Shown here: positions 18,725 to 27,661 of the stretch, piece by piece
Layout of the letters: the number at the start of each line of letters is the position of its first letter
Position numbering within the stretch: position 1 is the first letter of the stretch
Translations under genes and position numbers: made by a program
Notes under the pieces: model-generated
What the model was told of the DNA's origin: nothing
Databases searched by the model: none
What the model saw: the letters and a program-made list of their open reading frames with translations, nothing else
Source of the DNA: Sphingobacterium siyangense
GTDB lineage: Bacteria > Bacteroidota > Bacteroidia > Sphingobacteriales > Sphingobacteriaceae
Assembly: GCF_007830445.1 (NCBI RefSeq)
Contig: NZ_VLKR01000012.1
Location: 62,001 to 126,000 of the forward strand
Direction: 5' to 3'
Length of the DNA stretch: 64,000 nt

Positions 18725-20272
18725 TTATTTATTCCACCATAATTTGGTGCTTATCACATCGTCTCCTTGTCGTGAAAGTGCACTTTGATAATTCGTCTTA
18801 TTGGTACTTTGTTCTTTTAATGGGTACACCAAACGGCTTGGGATTGTGTTTCCTACCTCAGGAGTGAACGTATATGTAACAGGTTTGCCTTCTACTGTTC
18901 CGGTCCATGTAATATCACCTTTCTTGATTAGGAATAACGGATACCCTGTTCTTCTGATTTCGGACCAAGATTCGATACTTTGGTTGAAAAGTGCTAAGTA
19001 CTTTTGAGAAAGCACATTTTCCTTATTCGCAGCAGGAAGTTTACTCAGATAGGTTGCTACCTCATCAGAAGGCACAGACCATTTTTCAAGAGAAGCCCGA
19101 ACACCCTTTTCGTAATTAGATTGATCCCAGTTGTTGTTTTCAGCTAAAATGAAAGCAACTTCCGCATATTCTACAAGTACTTCCCCGTAATCTGCAGCAT
19201 TGATAATGTCACTCGGTAGTGATATTTTGTCTACAGGAAATAGATTGCCCGCTGCTAGGGGGAGACCATAGGGTTGGCCGTAGTAAACATTTCCTGAGCT
19301 TGTCGGTTTAGCAAATTTTGATAGACGTGGATCTGCAATTTTAAAGGGGCCACGACTGCCCTGTAAAGTCTCAATAATCACATTAGAAATTGCAAAGTCT
19401 TTTCGATTGGCAGTTACCGTTGCTCTAAACAATGGTGCTTCATTTGGTGATGTTTTGGAGTATTTAAATACCGCATTATCATTGTTGGAGGTGAATACAC
19501 CTTTTTTGATGGCATCGGCGATATGTGTCGTTGCCAAAGCGGCATCTTTGCCTTTGATCCGATTCGCAACACGTAGACGTAACGAATTGGCGAATTTTGC
19601 CCAGCTACTATTTGATCCTTTATAAATAATATCAGCTGTTCCGAAAGTCGTGGCTGTTGGATGCTTTGCTAATGTATCAGCTGCCTGCTGTAATTCATTG
19701 AGAATGTCTTTGTAGATTTTCTCTTGACTTGCATATTTTGGCGTTAGGTTATCCGGATCCTGCTGTAGCGCTTCAAAATCTGCATCTTTATTGCCATAGG
19801 ATTCATAGGGAATATCACCAAAAACATCTGTTAGCGATTGAAAAGCGTAGGCCTTGAGTATTCTTGCTATCGCAATCTGATTGGTATTTGTACCAGCTGT
19901 TCCCGCTGCGGCAATCGCTTTGGTGGTTTCATTGGTATTAAGCTTAATAATTTCATTTAAATTATTAAGCGATTTATAGGTCGCAGTCCAATAGTTGTCT
20001 GAATAGCTTGTTGGTATTTGATAACGAGATTGGTCCGTATAAATGTTCTGACTGAAATACTGTGCAAATAATTGAGCACCTCGTAGGCTTACTTCTTCAC
20101 TTCGTAACGCATTGACTAGCTGTTTTTCGGCGGTCACTAGAATCGTTGGCGTTGTAACAGAAGCAGGTCGATTTGGGTCTGTATTGATATCGCTAAATGT
20201 GGATTTGGAGCACGAAGTAGCAATAAGCGATAGGCCGATGAATGAAGTATGTAGTATGTTTGATATTTTCAT
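18725..20272 (-). CDS. SusD/RagB-family lipoprotein (SusD-like_2 type)
   Basis: Surface lipoprotein of 515 aa, partner of the SusC encoded just upstream. Seen: lipobox IATSC, the string DINTDPNRPASVTTP that marks the SusD-like_2 (PF12771-type) branch, TPR-like helices (IARILKAYAFQSLTDVFGDIPY), and the late motif ESWSEIRRTGYPLF. It lies 135 bases after SusC on the same strand. No enzyme gene is linked to the pair, so the ligand is unknown. Confidence 0.93.
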   Translation of the reverse strand: MKISNILHTSFIGLSLIATSCSKSTFSDINTDPNRPASVTTPTILVTAEKQLVNALRSEEVSLRGAQLFAQYFSQNIYTDQSRYQIPTSYSDNYWTATYKSLNNLNEIIKLNTNETTKAIAAAGTAGTNTNQIAIARILKAYAFQSLTDVFGDIPYESYGNKDADFEALQQDPDNLTPKYASQEKIYKDILNELQQAADTLAKHPTATTFGTADIIYKGSNSSWAKFANSLRLRVANRIKGKDAALATTHIADAIKKGVFTSNNDNAVFKYSKTSPNEAPLFRATVTANRKDFAISNVIIETLQGSRGPFKIADPRLSKFAKPTSSGNVYYGQPYGLPLAAGNLFPVDKISLPSDIINAADYGEVLVEYAEVAFILAENNNWDQSNYEKGVRASLEKWSVPSDEVATYLSKLPAANKENVLSQKYLALFNQSIESWSEIRRTGYPLFLIKKGDITWTGTVEGKPVTYTFTPEVGNTIPSRLVYPLKEQSTNKTNYQSALSRQGDDVISTKLWWNK

Positions 20273-20407
20273 CTGTGTATATTTATTTATAAGTGCTTGT
20301 TCTGATTATCGATGAATCTGTTGCACTTGGGTTATCTTTTAAAGCTGATGAACGATCAGATTTATCCGGTCTAACATTATGGGGTAAATCATGATGAGTT
20401 TCATCTT

Positions 20408-23400
20408 CTAGAATTTAAGATTAACATTAAAACCATAAGTAACCGGAAGAGGTATATTTCCACCTTCAATACCCTGAACATTTCCACCGCTGGATGTGAA
20501 CTCTGGATCAATATACTTACTCTTGGTATAAATGTTCCAAAGATTACGTCCGTATACATTCACGCCAATGTTTTTGATAATTTTGGGATTAGTCAATTTG
20601 AAATTGTAACCCAGAGTAACTTCCCTTAATTTAACATATGTTGCATCGAAGATTGAAAATGTTGTCGGACCATTATATTCATTGCGCGCCCATTGTTGTG
20701 CAGTAATATTAGTGGTATTCTGTTGGATGTTACTCACATCGTACGAACCATCACTATGGAATGCAACATCTCCCTTAACTCCATCCAGGACGACACCCGT
20801 TTCACGAATATTATTTGCAGCTGTCTTATCCAAAATACCAGAATACATACCAACTTTATAGGTTTGTGAGAAGAATTTTCCACCCACTCGACCCGAGACT
20901 AAAAAGCCTAGACTAAAGTTTTTGTAACGGAAGGTATTTTGGATACCGAAGGTAAAATCGGGCAGTACTGACCCTAAAGGAACCAACTGTGATGTTTTCA
21001 TGTAGGTGCCATCTGCCTGGACAACGCGTTGTCCGTCCGGAGCATAGACAAAGTCGTAACCCAAAAATTGGCCATAGGATTCTCCTTCACGCGCAACGAG
21101 CTCGACCAAGGAATTGCTTAAGCTCAAAGTGTTGACCTGATCATCCAATTTAATGACTTTGTTTTTATTCTTAGCCCAGTTGATTGTCGCATCCCAAGTG
21201 AAATTTTCGTGTTTGATAGGGGTACCATTTAAGACGACTTCAATTCCTTTGTTATTGATTTTTCCAGCATTGAATACTTTTCCGGCATACCCGAATGATG
21301 AAGAAACAGGGACTGGCAGGATTTGATTCCTCGAATTGTTGTTGTAATAGGTTATATCAAATCCTAGTCGATTTTTGAATAGTTGTAGATTTAGGCCTGT
21401 CTCCCAAGAGCTGGTAATTTCAGGTTTTAGATTAGCATTTGGTTTAGTGCTTGGAAGCCCATAGGACGCTTGTCCGTCAAAGGATTGCTCGGGTTCGTAG
21501 ACTTTATACAATTGATAAGGATCTGTATCATTTCCGACTTGAGCCCATCCCAAGCGGATTTTACCAAAACTAAGCCAATCCAATTTTTTAAATGCTTCCA
21601 GTTGGCTAAAAACAAAACTACCTGTTAGGGACGGATATATAAATGAATTGTTGTTGGTCGGCAATGTAGATGACCAGTCATTACGTACCGTTCCATCTAA
21701 ATACAGAAAATCGTTGTATCCCAAAGAGAAGCTACCATAGATTGATGCAATGCGTCTATGGTATCGGAAGTTGTCAATTTTAACTGCATTGGCATTTTTT
21801 AGATTGTAGTAATTAGGAATAATCAAACCGCCCTGTGTAATCGCATAGTCTTGCTTTCGCTGTTGGTCACGAAGATTGGCGCCTATGTTCCCGATAAGGG
21901 AGAATTTATCCCAGTTTTTCTTGGCGGTAGCCAAAAACTCGTAGTTGTATTCATTTAGTTTATTGTTGGCTTCCTCGTATTGAGAAGTGCTTCGTGAATA
22001 AACCGCAATTCGATCTTGGGACTGGAATGAATAAATATCTCCATGTACTTTAGCCCCTAAAGTTAGCCAATTGTTTAAGTCATATTGTAAACCGATATTA
22101 CCGTAGAAACGATCTCTATTGTCCTCCATGTACGACTCATAGGCGGACCAATAGGGATTATCAATAAAACGGGTCGCCTCGGCGGCAGGCGTATTTTGCC
22201 ATCCCGTTCGGTTCCAGGCTAACGGAGTTCCGTCTTCACGTTTGTAGTTTTCCAATATTTTGTAATCGACTTGTACAGCTCCCCATTGGAATGCTTCAAG
22301 GATAATATTTCTATTGGAAGCACCAGTCCATGGACGGCCTACTGATGCATTACGGATATAGTTAAAATTCGAATTAATCTTCAGTTTACCTAATTGTGTA
22401 CCCCCAGAGAAGTTAAAGGTATTACGGCCCAAACTGGAGTTGGGTGTTGTTCCTGTTACATTTTTATTCGTGTAGGAAAAGCGATAATTTGTATTTCCGC
22501 TATTGCCAGCTATGGCAAAATTGTTGGTGTTGGATACACCTGTCCGAAAGAAATAACTAACATCATTTTTGGGATAAATCCACGGAGACGGATTTAAATA
22601 GTTGGCCTCATCTTCAGGGTTCAGATTATACCATTGAAGTACTGGCGTGCCGTCGAGTTTTGGTCCCCAGCTTTCATCTGCGGCATAATCGACTATTTTG
22701 TAGTCTGTTCCATTGATATTTTGGGTCTGGAAGCTTGTAGAATACCCTTGACCATAGAGATGTTGTCTTTTGGGTAATCGAACAATATTTTCAAAATCAA
22801 CTCCGGTATTTAAGGAAATATCTACTTTTTCACCCTTTGATGCACGTTTGGTCGTAATCAGTATAACCCCATTGGCCGCCCTAGAACCATAAAGAGCAGC
22901 AGCAGATGGCCCTTTTAATACCGAAATGTTGTCAATATCATCGGGGTTGATATCTTGTATCATGTTACCAACATCTTTACCGGCACTTCCGTTGATAGTA
23001 GAAGAAGAGTTTAAATCGGTATTATCAATAGGCGTACCATCAATGACATATAGAGGTTGATTGTTTCCCGCGATTGAGTTAATACCTCTAAGCAAAACAT
23101 GGGAAGATCCACCCATGTTTCCGCCTGAGGTCGTTACTTGAAGTCCTGCAACTTTTCCAGACAACGCACTGAGGGCATTGGTAGGCCGCGTTTGAAGTTC
23201 AACAGATTTGACCTCCTGTACGGCATAACCCAGTGATTTTTTCTCACGTGAAATACCTAAGGCCGTCACAACAACTTCGTCCAGTTGAGAAGTCGTTGGC
23301 AGAAGTTGAACCGTGGTGAAACCTGTAGTATTGGTTTGAACAGTCTTAGTTTCAAAGCCAATATATTGAATGCTGATGTTAAGTGAGCTTCCGGTCGAAG

Positions 23401-23590
23401 GGAACTCAAATAGTCCATTTACATCTGTTTGAACCTGTTTTTTACTGTTTGTTTCGGTAACTGTAGCCCCTTGAATAGGATTATTATTGTTGTCGACTAC
23501 CTTTCCTTTTATAGTGGTTTGTGCGTATAGTGCACCAGTACTAAGACAAAGCGCGGCCATTACGACAAAATTTATGTTGTTTTTTGCCAT
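20408..23590 (-). CDS. SusC/RagA-type TonB-dependent outer-membrane receptor
   Basis: Outer-membrane importer of 1060 aa. Seen: signal peptide ending ALYAQ, CarboxypepD_reg-like domain (about 26-105), TonB-box region LDEVVVTALGISREKKSLGYAVQ, a plug with LSGKVAGLQV, VLLRGINSI and VLKGPSAAALYGSRAANGVI, and a barrel ending NVNLKF. The LGISREKKSLGY form is the SusC branch that pairs with SusD-like_2 proteins, as found downstream here. Ligand unknown. Confidence 0.95.
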   Translation of the reverse strand: MAKNNINFVVMAALCLSTGALYAQTTIKGKVVDNNNNPIQGATVTETNSKKQVQTDVNGLFEFPSTGSSLNISIQYIGFETKTVQTNTTGFTTVQLLPTTSQLDEVVVTALGISREKKSLGYAVQEVKSVELQTRPTNALSALSGKVAGLQVTTSGGNMGGSSHVLLRGINSIAGNNQPLYVIDGTPIDNTDLNSSSTINGSAGKDVGNMIQDINPDDIDNISVLKGPSAAALYGSRAANGVILITTKRASKGEKVDISLNTGVDFENIVRLPKRQHLYGQGYSTSFQTQNINGTDYKIVDYAADESWGPKLDGTPVLQWYNLNPEDEANYLNPSPWIYPKNDVSYFFRTGVSNTNNFAIAGNSGNTNYRFSYTNKNVTGTTPNSSLGRNTFNFSGGTQLGKLKINSNFNYIRNASVGRPWTGASNRNIILEAFQWGAVQVDYKILENYKREDGTPLAWNRTGWQNTPAAEATRFIDNPYWSAYESYMEDNRDRFYGNIGLQYDLNNWLTLGAKVHGDIYSFQSQDRIAVYSRSTSQYEEANNKLNEYNYEFLATAKKNWDKFSLIGNIGANLRDQQRKQDYAITQGGLIIPNYYNLKNANAVKIDNFRYHRRIASIYGSFSLGYNDFLYLDGTVRNDWSSTLPTNNNSFIYPSLTGSFVFSQLEAFKKLDWLSFGKIRLGWAQVGNDTDPYQLYKVYEPEQSFDGQASYGLPSTKPNANLKPEITSSWETGLNLQLFKNRLGFDITYYNNNSRNQILPVPVSSSFGYAGKVFNAGKINNKGIEVVLNGTPIKHENFTWDATINWAKNKNKVIKLDDQVNTLSLSNSLVELVAREGESYGQFLGYDFVYAPDGQRVVQADGTYMKTSQLVPLGSVLPDFTFGIQNTFRYKNFSLGFLVSGRVGGKFFSQTYKVGMYSGILDKTAANNIRETGVVLDGVKGDVAFHSDGSYDVSNIQQNTTNITAQQWARNEYNGPTTFSIFDATYVKLREVTLGYNFKLTNPKIIKNIGVNVYGRNLWNIYTKSKYIDPEFTSSGGNVQGIEGGNIPLPVTYGFNVNLKF

Positions 23591-23730
23591 ACTAATTATA
23601 ATAGTGAGTTTATTGTTTGAGTTGAGTTATAGGAGATATTTGAAATTTACCTGTAAAAACATCCCCTTAGGACATTCGTTTTTTAAGGATATTATCTGTA
23701 TGCTGTTTCATGTGTTAAAAAATGTTAATG

Positions 23731-23748
23731 CAAATATATAAAATCTAC
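23731..23748 (-). promoter_or_regulatory. -7 box and adjacent shared motif upstream of the third SusC
   Basis: On the minus strand TATATTTG (23738-23731) matches TAnnTTTG. No -33 TTG lies at normal distance. Instead the 11-mer GTAGATTTTAT (23748-23738) touches the box. The same 11-mer occurs at 8459-8469 in palindrome 2 of the second SusC leader, so a common activator is possible. The AT-rich setting weakens the match. Confidence 0.4.
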
Positions 23749-23913
23749 CTGATAACTATACTTTGTTTTTTTGTTTTTTGTAATTTTTGAGTCAGAATGA
23801 TAAGATGCGGTTTTTATAGGTGAGGAGTAGCTGGGACATCAAGTTTTTTTTCTTTTCGGAACACCTTCTTGTTTTCTTTGCAATATGTTGCCTGTCAGAA
23901 TATTGATTGGTAG

Positions 23914-23951
23914 GTGCGAATCGTAAGCGACAACGCACGGATTGTAAATCC
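23914..23951. repeat. REP-like double hairpin
   Basis: Two adjacent small inverted repeats: GTGCG/CGCAC (23914-23918 and 23934-23938) and GGATT/AATCC (23939-23943 and 23947-23951, three-base loop). GC-rich paired hairpins between genes with a GGATTtacAATCC core resemble REP elements moved by RAYT transposases in Bacteroidota. Only one copy is in the window, so this rests on form alone. Confidence 0.4.
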
Positions 23952-24019
23952 TCGTATTTTCGAATAAGAAAGGGCAATGTTCTTGTGTCTCCATGATGGT
24001 AAATTAAAACGTTAACACG

Positions 24020-24631
24020 ATGATTATTTTTGGTACAAGAACAAAAGTTTTAGCTAATAAATCGCAATCGGCAATCGGAAACTGCGATTATTGTGGCACA
24101 GTTCAATCCCTTTTTGTCTACAGGCAAATTAAATATTTCCATGTTTTTTGGATACCCATATTTCCCTATAGTTCGGAGGTCATTACCATTTGTAATCATT
24201 GCAAAAAGTTGAGTTACCAACGTGAAATCAACCCACAAACACTTCAGGCCATATCTTCGGGAGCTATCCGTAAAACACCTTTTGGATATTTTGCGGGCTT
24301 AGTTCTGATTGGGCTTTTTGTATCTGCTATTGTTATAGCAGGAATTTACGGTGCAAAAAAGAAGGAAAAATACTTGAAAGATCCAAAGGTTGGTGATGTG
24401 TATGAGGTTTCCTATACAAAAGATGGAAAAACAATGCGTACGCTTTATCGTATCGCGAATTTAACGACCGACTCTGTTACCTTTGACCTAAACGATTATG
24501 AAGCGGATAGCCGAAAGGGTCTACGCAAATTGCGCGAGCAACATGCAGATAGCTATTCGGAAAAGCAACGTTTATCGCGTGCCGAACTTGAAGAAATGAA
24601 AAGTAGGATATCGAATATTGAAAGATTGTAA
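24020..24631 (+). CDS. Zinc-ribbon single-pass membrane protein
   Basis: 203-aa protein of unknown function. Seen: an N-terminal zinc ribbon with CDYC (about residues 22-25) and CNHC (about 58-61) around an aromatic strand region (FHVFWIPIFPYS), one membrane helix (about 88-110, FAGLVLIGLFVSAIVIAGIYG), then a basic, charged cytoplasmic or periplasmic domain with a likely coiled coil at the end (RAELEEMKSRISNIERL). It stands alone, divergent from the third SusC and convergent with the OMP gene 48 bases away. Confidence 0.75.
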   Translation: MIIFGTRTKVLANKSQSAIGNCDYCGTVQSLFVYRQIKYFHVFWIPIFPYSSEVITICNHCKKLSYQREINPQTLQAISSGAIRKTPFGYFAGLVLIGLFVSAIVIAGIYGAKKKEKYLKDPKVGDVYEVSYTKDGKTMRTLYRIANLTTDSVTFDLNDYEADSRKGLRKLREQHADSYSEKQRLSRAELEEMKSRISNIERL

Positions 24632-24679
24632 TAATCATTTTTGTTGTTGCTATAAGCAAGGTTCAGCTCTTTACCGGAT

Positions 24680-27367
24680 CTATTTCTTTGTTTTTATAAT
24701 ATTAAATTTATGGACATAGCCCAACATAAAATATTGTTTCAATGTAAGTGAATTCCCAAAATATGTTACGTTGCCTTGACTGCCCCAATAATTTTGGGTA
24801 TTCTGATTCAATATATCAAAGCCGGTCAATTTTAGCTGTGAATTATTTTTAAAGGTATAATAGACTGACGCATTTAATATATGGTAGTTTTTTCTGCCGC
24901 TCAATCCGCTGGCCCGGTTATCTAAGGAGTATGTTGATTCTAGCGAAAATCCGTGGATTGGATTAATATTCAATCCTGCACCAATTTTACGGATTGAATA
25001 AGTTGATTCAATAAAGTCGGGGTTATCTTTTACCGAATTTATGTTCTTGTTCCAAGAATAGGTATACTGTGGTGATATCGTCACTAGGTTTTTCCACGTC
25101 GCGGAAAATTGTTGGCTGGCATTGATCCCTATATTGGTCCCTTTATTATCAACATCATTGATGGAACTATAATTTTCATAGGTATAGATACTGTTGTTTT
25201 GCGATAGATAGAATGACCAATTTTTGCTGGCTTTTAGGTTGTATCTCAGGTAAGTATAGGTACTATAGTTATATTTTGATCCAGCGAGAAACATCTGGGT
25301 GGTCATTTGTCCTGTATTGTTGTTTCGCCAACTACGGGACCCGATGCTGTTATTGACATAATTGATATTTCCATTTACATTAAACTGCAATTTCGAGGTA
25401 TACTTATAGTATGATATACTGACATTCTGTTTTTCGATATTGTTGAATATAAAGGATGTCTTTCGTGTATACAATGGATTTAGATCCATGACGAGCTGCT
25501 GAATTCCATAGAGCTCGGGAGACTCGAGATCTTTATACCAGCCGAGGTTTAGATCTTTATAACGTATATTAATATTAGGCAACCAGTAGCCTAAAGATGA
25601 TTTCTCGGCAGAGTTGATTTTAAGTAAATCAAAATGATTTACCTTTACTTGATAGGCTGTTCCAAACTTTACGTTAAAATCTTTGGTGGGTCTCCAGTAA
25701 ACTATAATACCGGTAATATAATCCTGGTATTTGTAACGATAGCTATTTTCATAAGGAGCTGCATGCATTTCTCCAGTGCTGTCGCGATTGATATATACAC
25801 TTTCCTGTGGCCCTTGGCGGTTAGTGACATAGGTAAAGTAGTAGTCAAAGTTTAGTTTTTTAATTATTTTATTATAATAGGCTGCACTGAAATATAGGTT
25901 GTTGGAATTATTTTGTGTTCGGTTTTTATACCATAAACTAGTCCGCGGCTTAGCTGTATCATATATAAAGGTATTTTGAAAAGAGGTGTCGGTTTTTTCA
26001 TTTGTATTGATGGAAATGGTATTTCTAAAAGATACGATGTGGTTTTTATTGAGTTGTTTTTCGATATAGAATCCATGTGAATAGTTCAGGGTATTTTCCT
26101 TATTTCCGCCCGTACCTGTTGCGTCATTTAGTTTTTTGAGATCCGTATAGGAGCGGTTCATTCCGAAGGTTGAATTGTTTTTTGAATTGATACCCAAATT
26201 CGGTGTAAATTCAAAATAGGCTGTTGTATCCATACGATGTCGGAGGAGGGTTTTGAGATTATGTCCTACAGATTTCTCCTGTTGCTGGTAATCGGATGTT
26301 GAATATTGTTTTTCCTGATCGTATAAAGAGATTTGATTGCCGGTATGTTGATTTTCGGCTTTATTATATTTCAGCATGTACATGATGTTCAACTTGGTCT
26401 TCTTTCCCCAGTCATTGTTGAGATTAAAGCCCAAGCCAATATCGTTGGCCTTACCCGAATAGTTCCTACCTCCAAAATTATCAAATCCATAGTTTTCGGC
26501 ACGTCCAAGTCCAGCTTCTTGGTTCAATTCATTGTAATCAAAACTTTGGCGGTTAATGTTATTTCCGAAACCTAGGATACTTAGCTGTAGTGTGTCTTTA
26601 AATGTATTGAATAAACCACCGGCCTCATACCTGCTGCGTGTACCCGCACTACCATAAAGTTTTCCAAAACTGGCCTTGAGAAAATCTTTCTTAAATTTTA
26701 GGTTAATCGTGATCGGCAGTTTATCTTCGTCTTCGTTCTCTTTTTTTGTTTCGCCCTTATCACGGTACACCTGTACTGTTTTGATAAGAGAAGCATCCAA
26801 ATTTCGTGTGGCTATACGTACGTCACTCGAAAAGAAATCCTTGTCGTTTACTTTTACTTTGGAAACCTCTTTCCCTTGATAGTAAATAGAGCCATCCATA
26901 TTAACCTGAAGACCAGGTAGTTCTTTGAGCAATTCCTCTACGTTGGCGTTGGGACGAGTTTTGAAGAAGTTGGTGTTATATTCTAACGTATCTTTATTCA
27001 TCCGTACGGGGGGAACAATATTGACGACTACTTCTTCGAGGCTTTTCGAGTCGAGCTTTAAGTGAGCGAAATCATAATTTTCTCCGTTAGGTATAGTAAA
27101 TTCCTTACGAAAAGGATTTGCATTGACATGTGAAATAAAAAGCGTTAATGCGGTCCCTGTGGGAATTTTAACAAATTCAAATTTACCTTTTGTGTCAGTA
27201 AGGAGGTAGGAAACTACGGAAGAGTCTTTTGAATTGAGAATCGTTACAGTTGCTTTTTCTAATGGTTCCGCATTTTGAGAAAATACAGTCCCAAGAACTT
27301 TGCCCTTCGATTGACCTAGAACTATATTTGTGGTGAGTAATAAAATTAAAAATAAGTAAATTTTCAT
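24680..27367 (-). CDS. Outer-membrane beta-barrel protein with CarboxypepD_reg domain (OMP_b-brl_3 type)
   Basis: 895-aa TonB-receptor-like outer-membrane protein. Seen: signal peptide ending IVLGQ; carboxypeptidase-regulatory-like domain (about 20-100); a weak TonB-box analogue LEEVVVNIVPP; a plug-like part with RPNANVEELLKELPGLQVNMDG and VKVNDKDFFSSDVRIATRNL typical of this family; then a long barrel rich in Tyr/Asn/Trp. It has no SusD partner. The ligand or role (uptake versus surface assembly) is unknown. A 31-base palindrome lies in its promoter region. Confidence 0.88.
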   Translation of the reverse strand: MKIYLFLILLLTTNIVLGQSKGKVLGTVFSQNAEPLEKATVTILNSKDSSVVSYLLTDTKGKFEFVKIPTGTALTLFISHVNANPFRKEFTIPNGENYDFAHLKLDSKSLEEVVVNIVPPVRMNKDTLEYNTNFFKTRPNANVEELLKELPGLQVNMDGSIYYQGKEVSKVKVNDKDFFSSDVRIATRNLDASLIKTVQVYRDKGETKKENEDEDKLPITINLKFKKDFLKASFGKLYGSAGTRSRYEAGGLFNTFKDTLQLSILGFGNNINRQSFDYNELNQEAGLGRAENYGFDNFGGRNYSGKANDIGLGFNLNNDWGKKTKLNIMYMLKYNKAENQHTGNQISLYDQEKQYSTSDYQQQEKSVGHNLKTLLRHRMDTTAYFEFTPNLGINSKNNSTFGMNRSYTDLKKLNDATGTGGNKENTLNYSHGFYIEKQLNKNHIVSFRNTISINTNEKTDTSFQNTFIYDTAKPRTSLWYKNRTQNNSNNLYFSAAYYNKIIKKLNFDYYFTYVTNRQGPQESVYINRDSTGEMHAAPYENSYRYKYQDYITGIIVYWRPTKDFNVKFGTAYQVKVNHFDLLKINSAEKSSLGYWLPNINIRYKDLNLGWYKDLESPELYGIQQLVMDLNPLYTRKTSFIFNNIEKQNVSISYYKYTSKLQFNVNGNINYVNNSIGSRSWRNNNTGQMTTQMFLAGSKYNYSTYTYLRYNLKASKNWSFYLSQNNSIYTYENYSSINDVDNKGTNIGINASQQFSATWKNLVTISPQYTYSWNKNINSVKDNPDFIESTYSIRKIGAGLNINPIHGFSLESTYSLDNRASGLSGRKNYHILNASVYYTFKNNSQLKLTGFDILNQNTQNYWGSQGNVTYFGNSLTLKQYFMLGYVHKFNIIKTKK

Positions 27368-27401
27368 AAAATTAAGTACGCATGTCTTGGCTATATTGGT
27401 G

Positions 27402-27432
27402 ATTAAAATGATTTTATGTAAATCATTTTAAT
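27402..27432. promoter_or_regulatory. Perfect 13-bp inverted repeat upstream of the OMP gene
   Basis: Arms 27402-27414 (ATTAAAATGATTT) and 27420-27432 pair without mismatch around TATGT. The palindrome lies 35-65 bases before the OMP start codon, a normal operator position. The whole element is AT-rich and has no T-run, so it is not a terminator. Confidence 0.5.
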
Positions 27433-27619
27433 ACTATATTAAAGAAATGAAAATTATACTATAAATGAAAATTTATTTATAAGACAATCGATTGCGGATT
27501 CTATTTATTGCAATTTTTTTAAGATTATGTGTCTGCAAAACAACCTATTTACAATGAGCTATTGGACTTAACTATATAGGCAGCATTTCAATAAACATTT
27601 CGAAGAAACGTATAGCAAT

Positions 27620-27650
27620 AAAAAAAGGGTATCCAATAAATCGGATACCC
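27620..27650 (-). terminator. Rho-independent terminator of the sulfatase gene
   Basis: A perfect 8-bp stem GGGTATCC/GGATACCC (27627-27634 and 27643-27650) is followed on the minus strand by seven T. It lies 11 bases after the sulfatase stop. Confidence 0.85.
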
Positions 27651-27661
27651 TGATGGCATAA

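Larger units (their letters stand above)
23591..24019. other. Gene-free stretch between divergent genes
   Basis: 429 bases between the third SusC and the zinc-ribbon gene. Near the SusC side it holds the -7 box; further right is T-rich low-complexity sequence and then a REP-like double hairpin at 23914-23951. The only ORF (minus strand, 61 codons) runs across that hairpin and is not accepted as a gene. Confidence 0.6.

Noticed and set aside
23792..23977. Minus-strand ORF of 61 codons
   Set aside because: It runs across the REP-like hairpins and reads as translated repeat DNA, not as a protein family.
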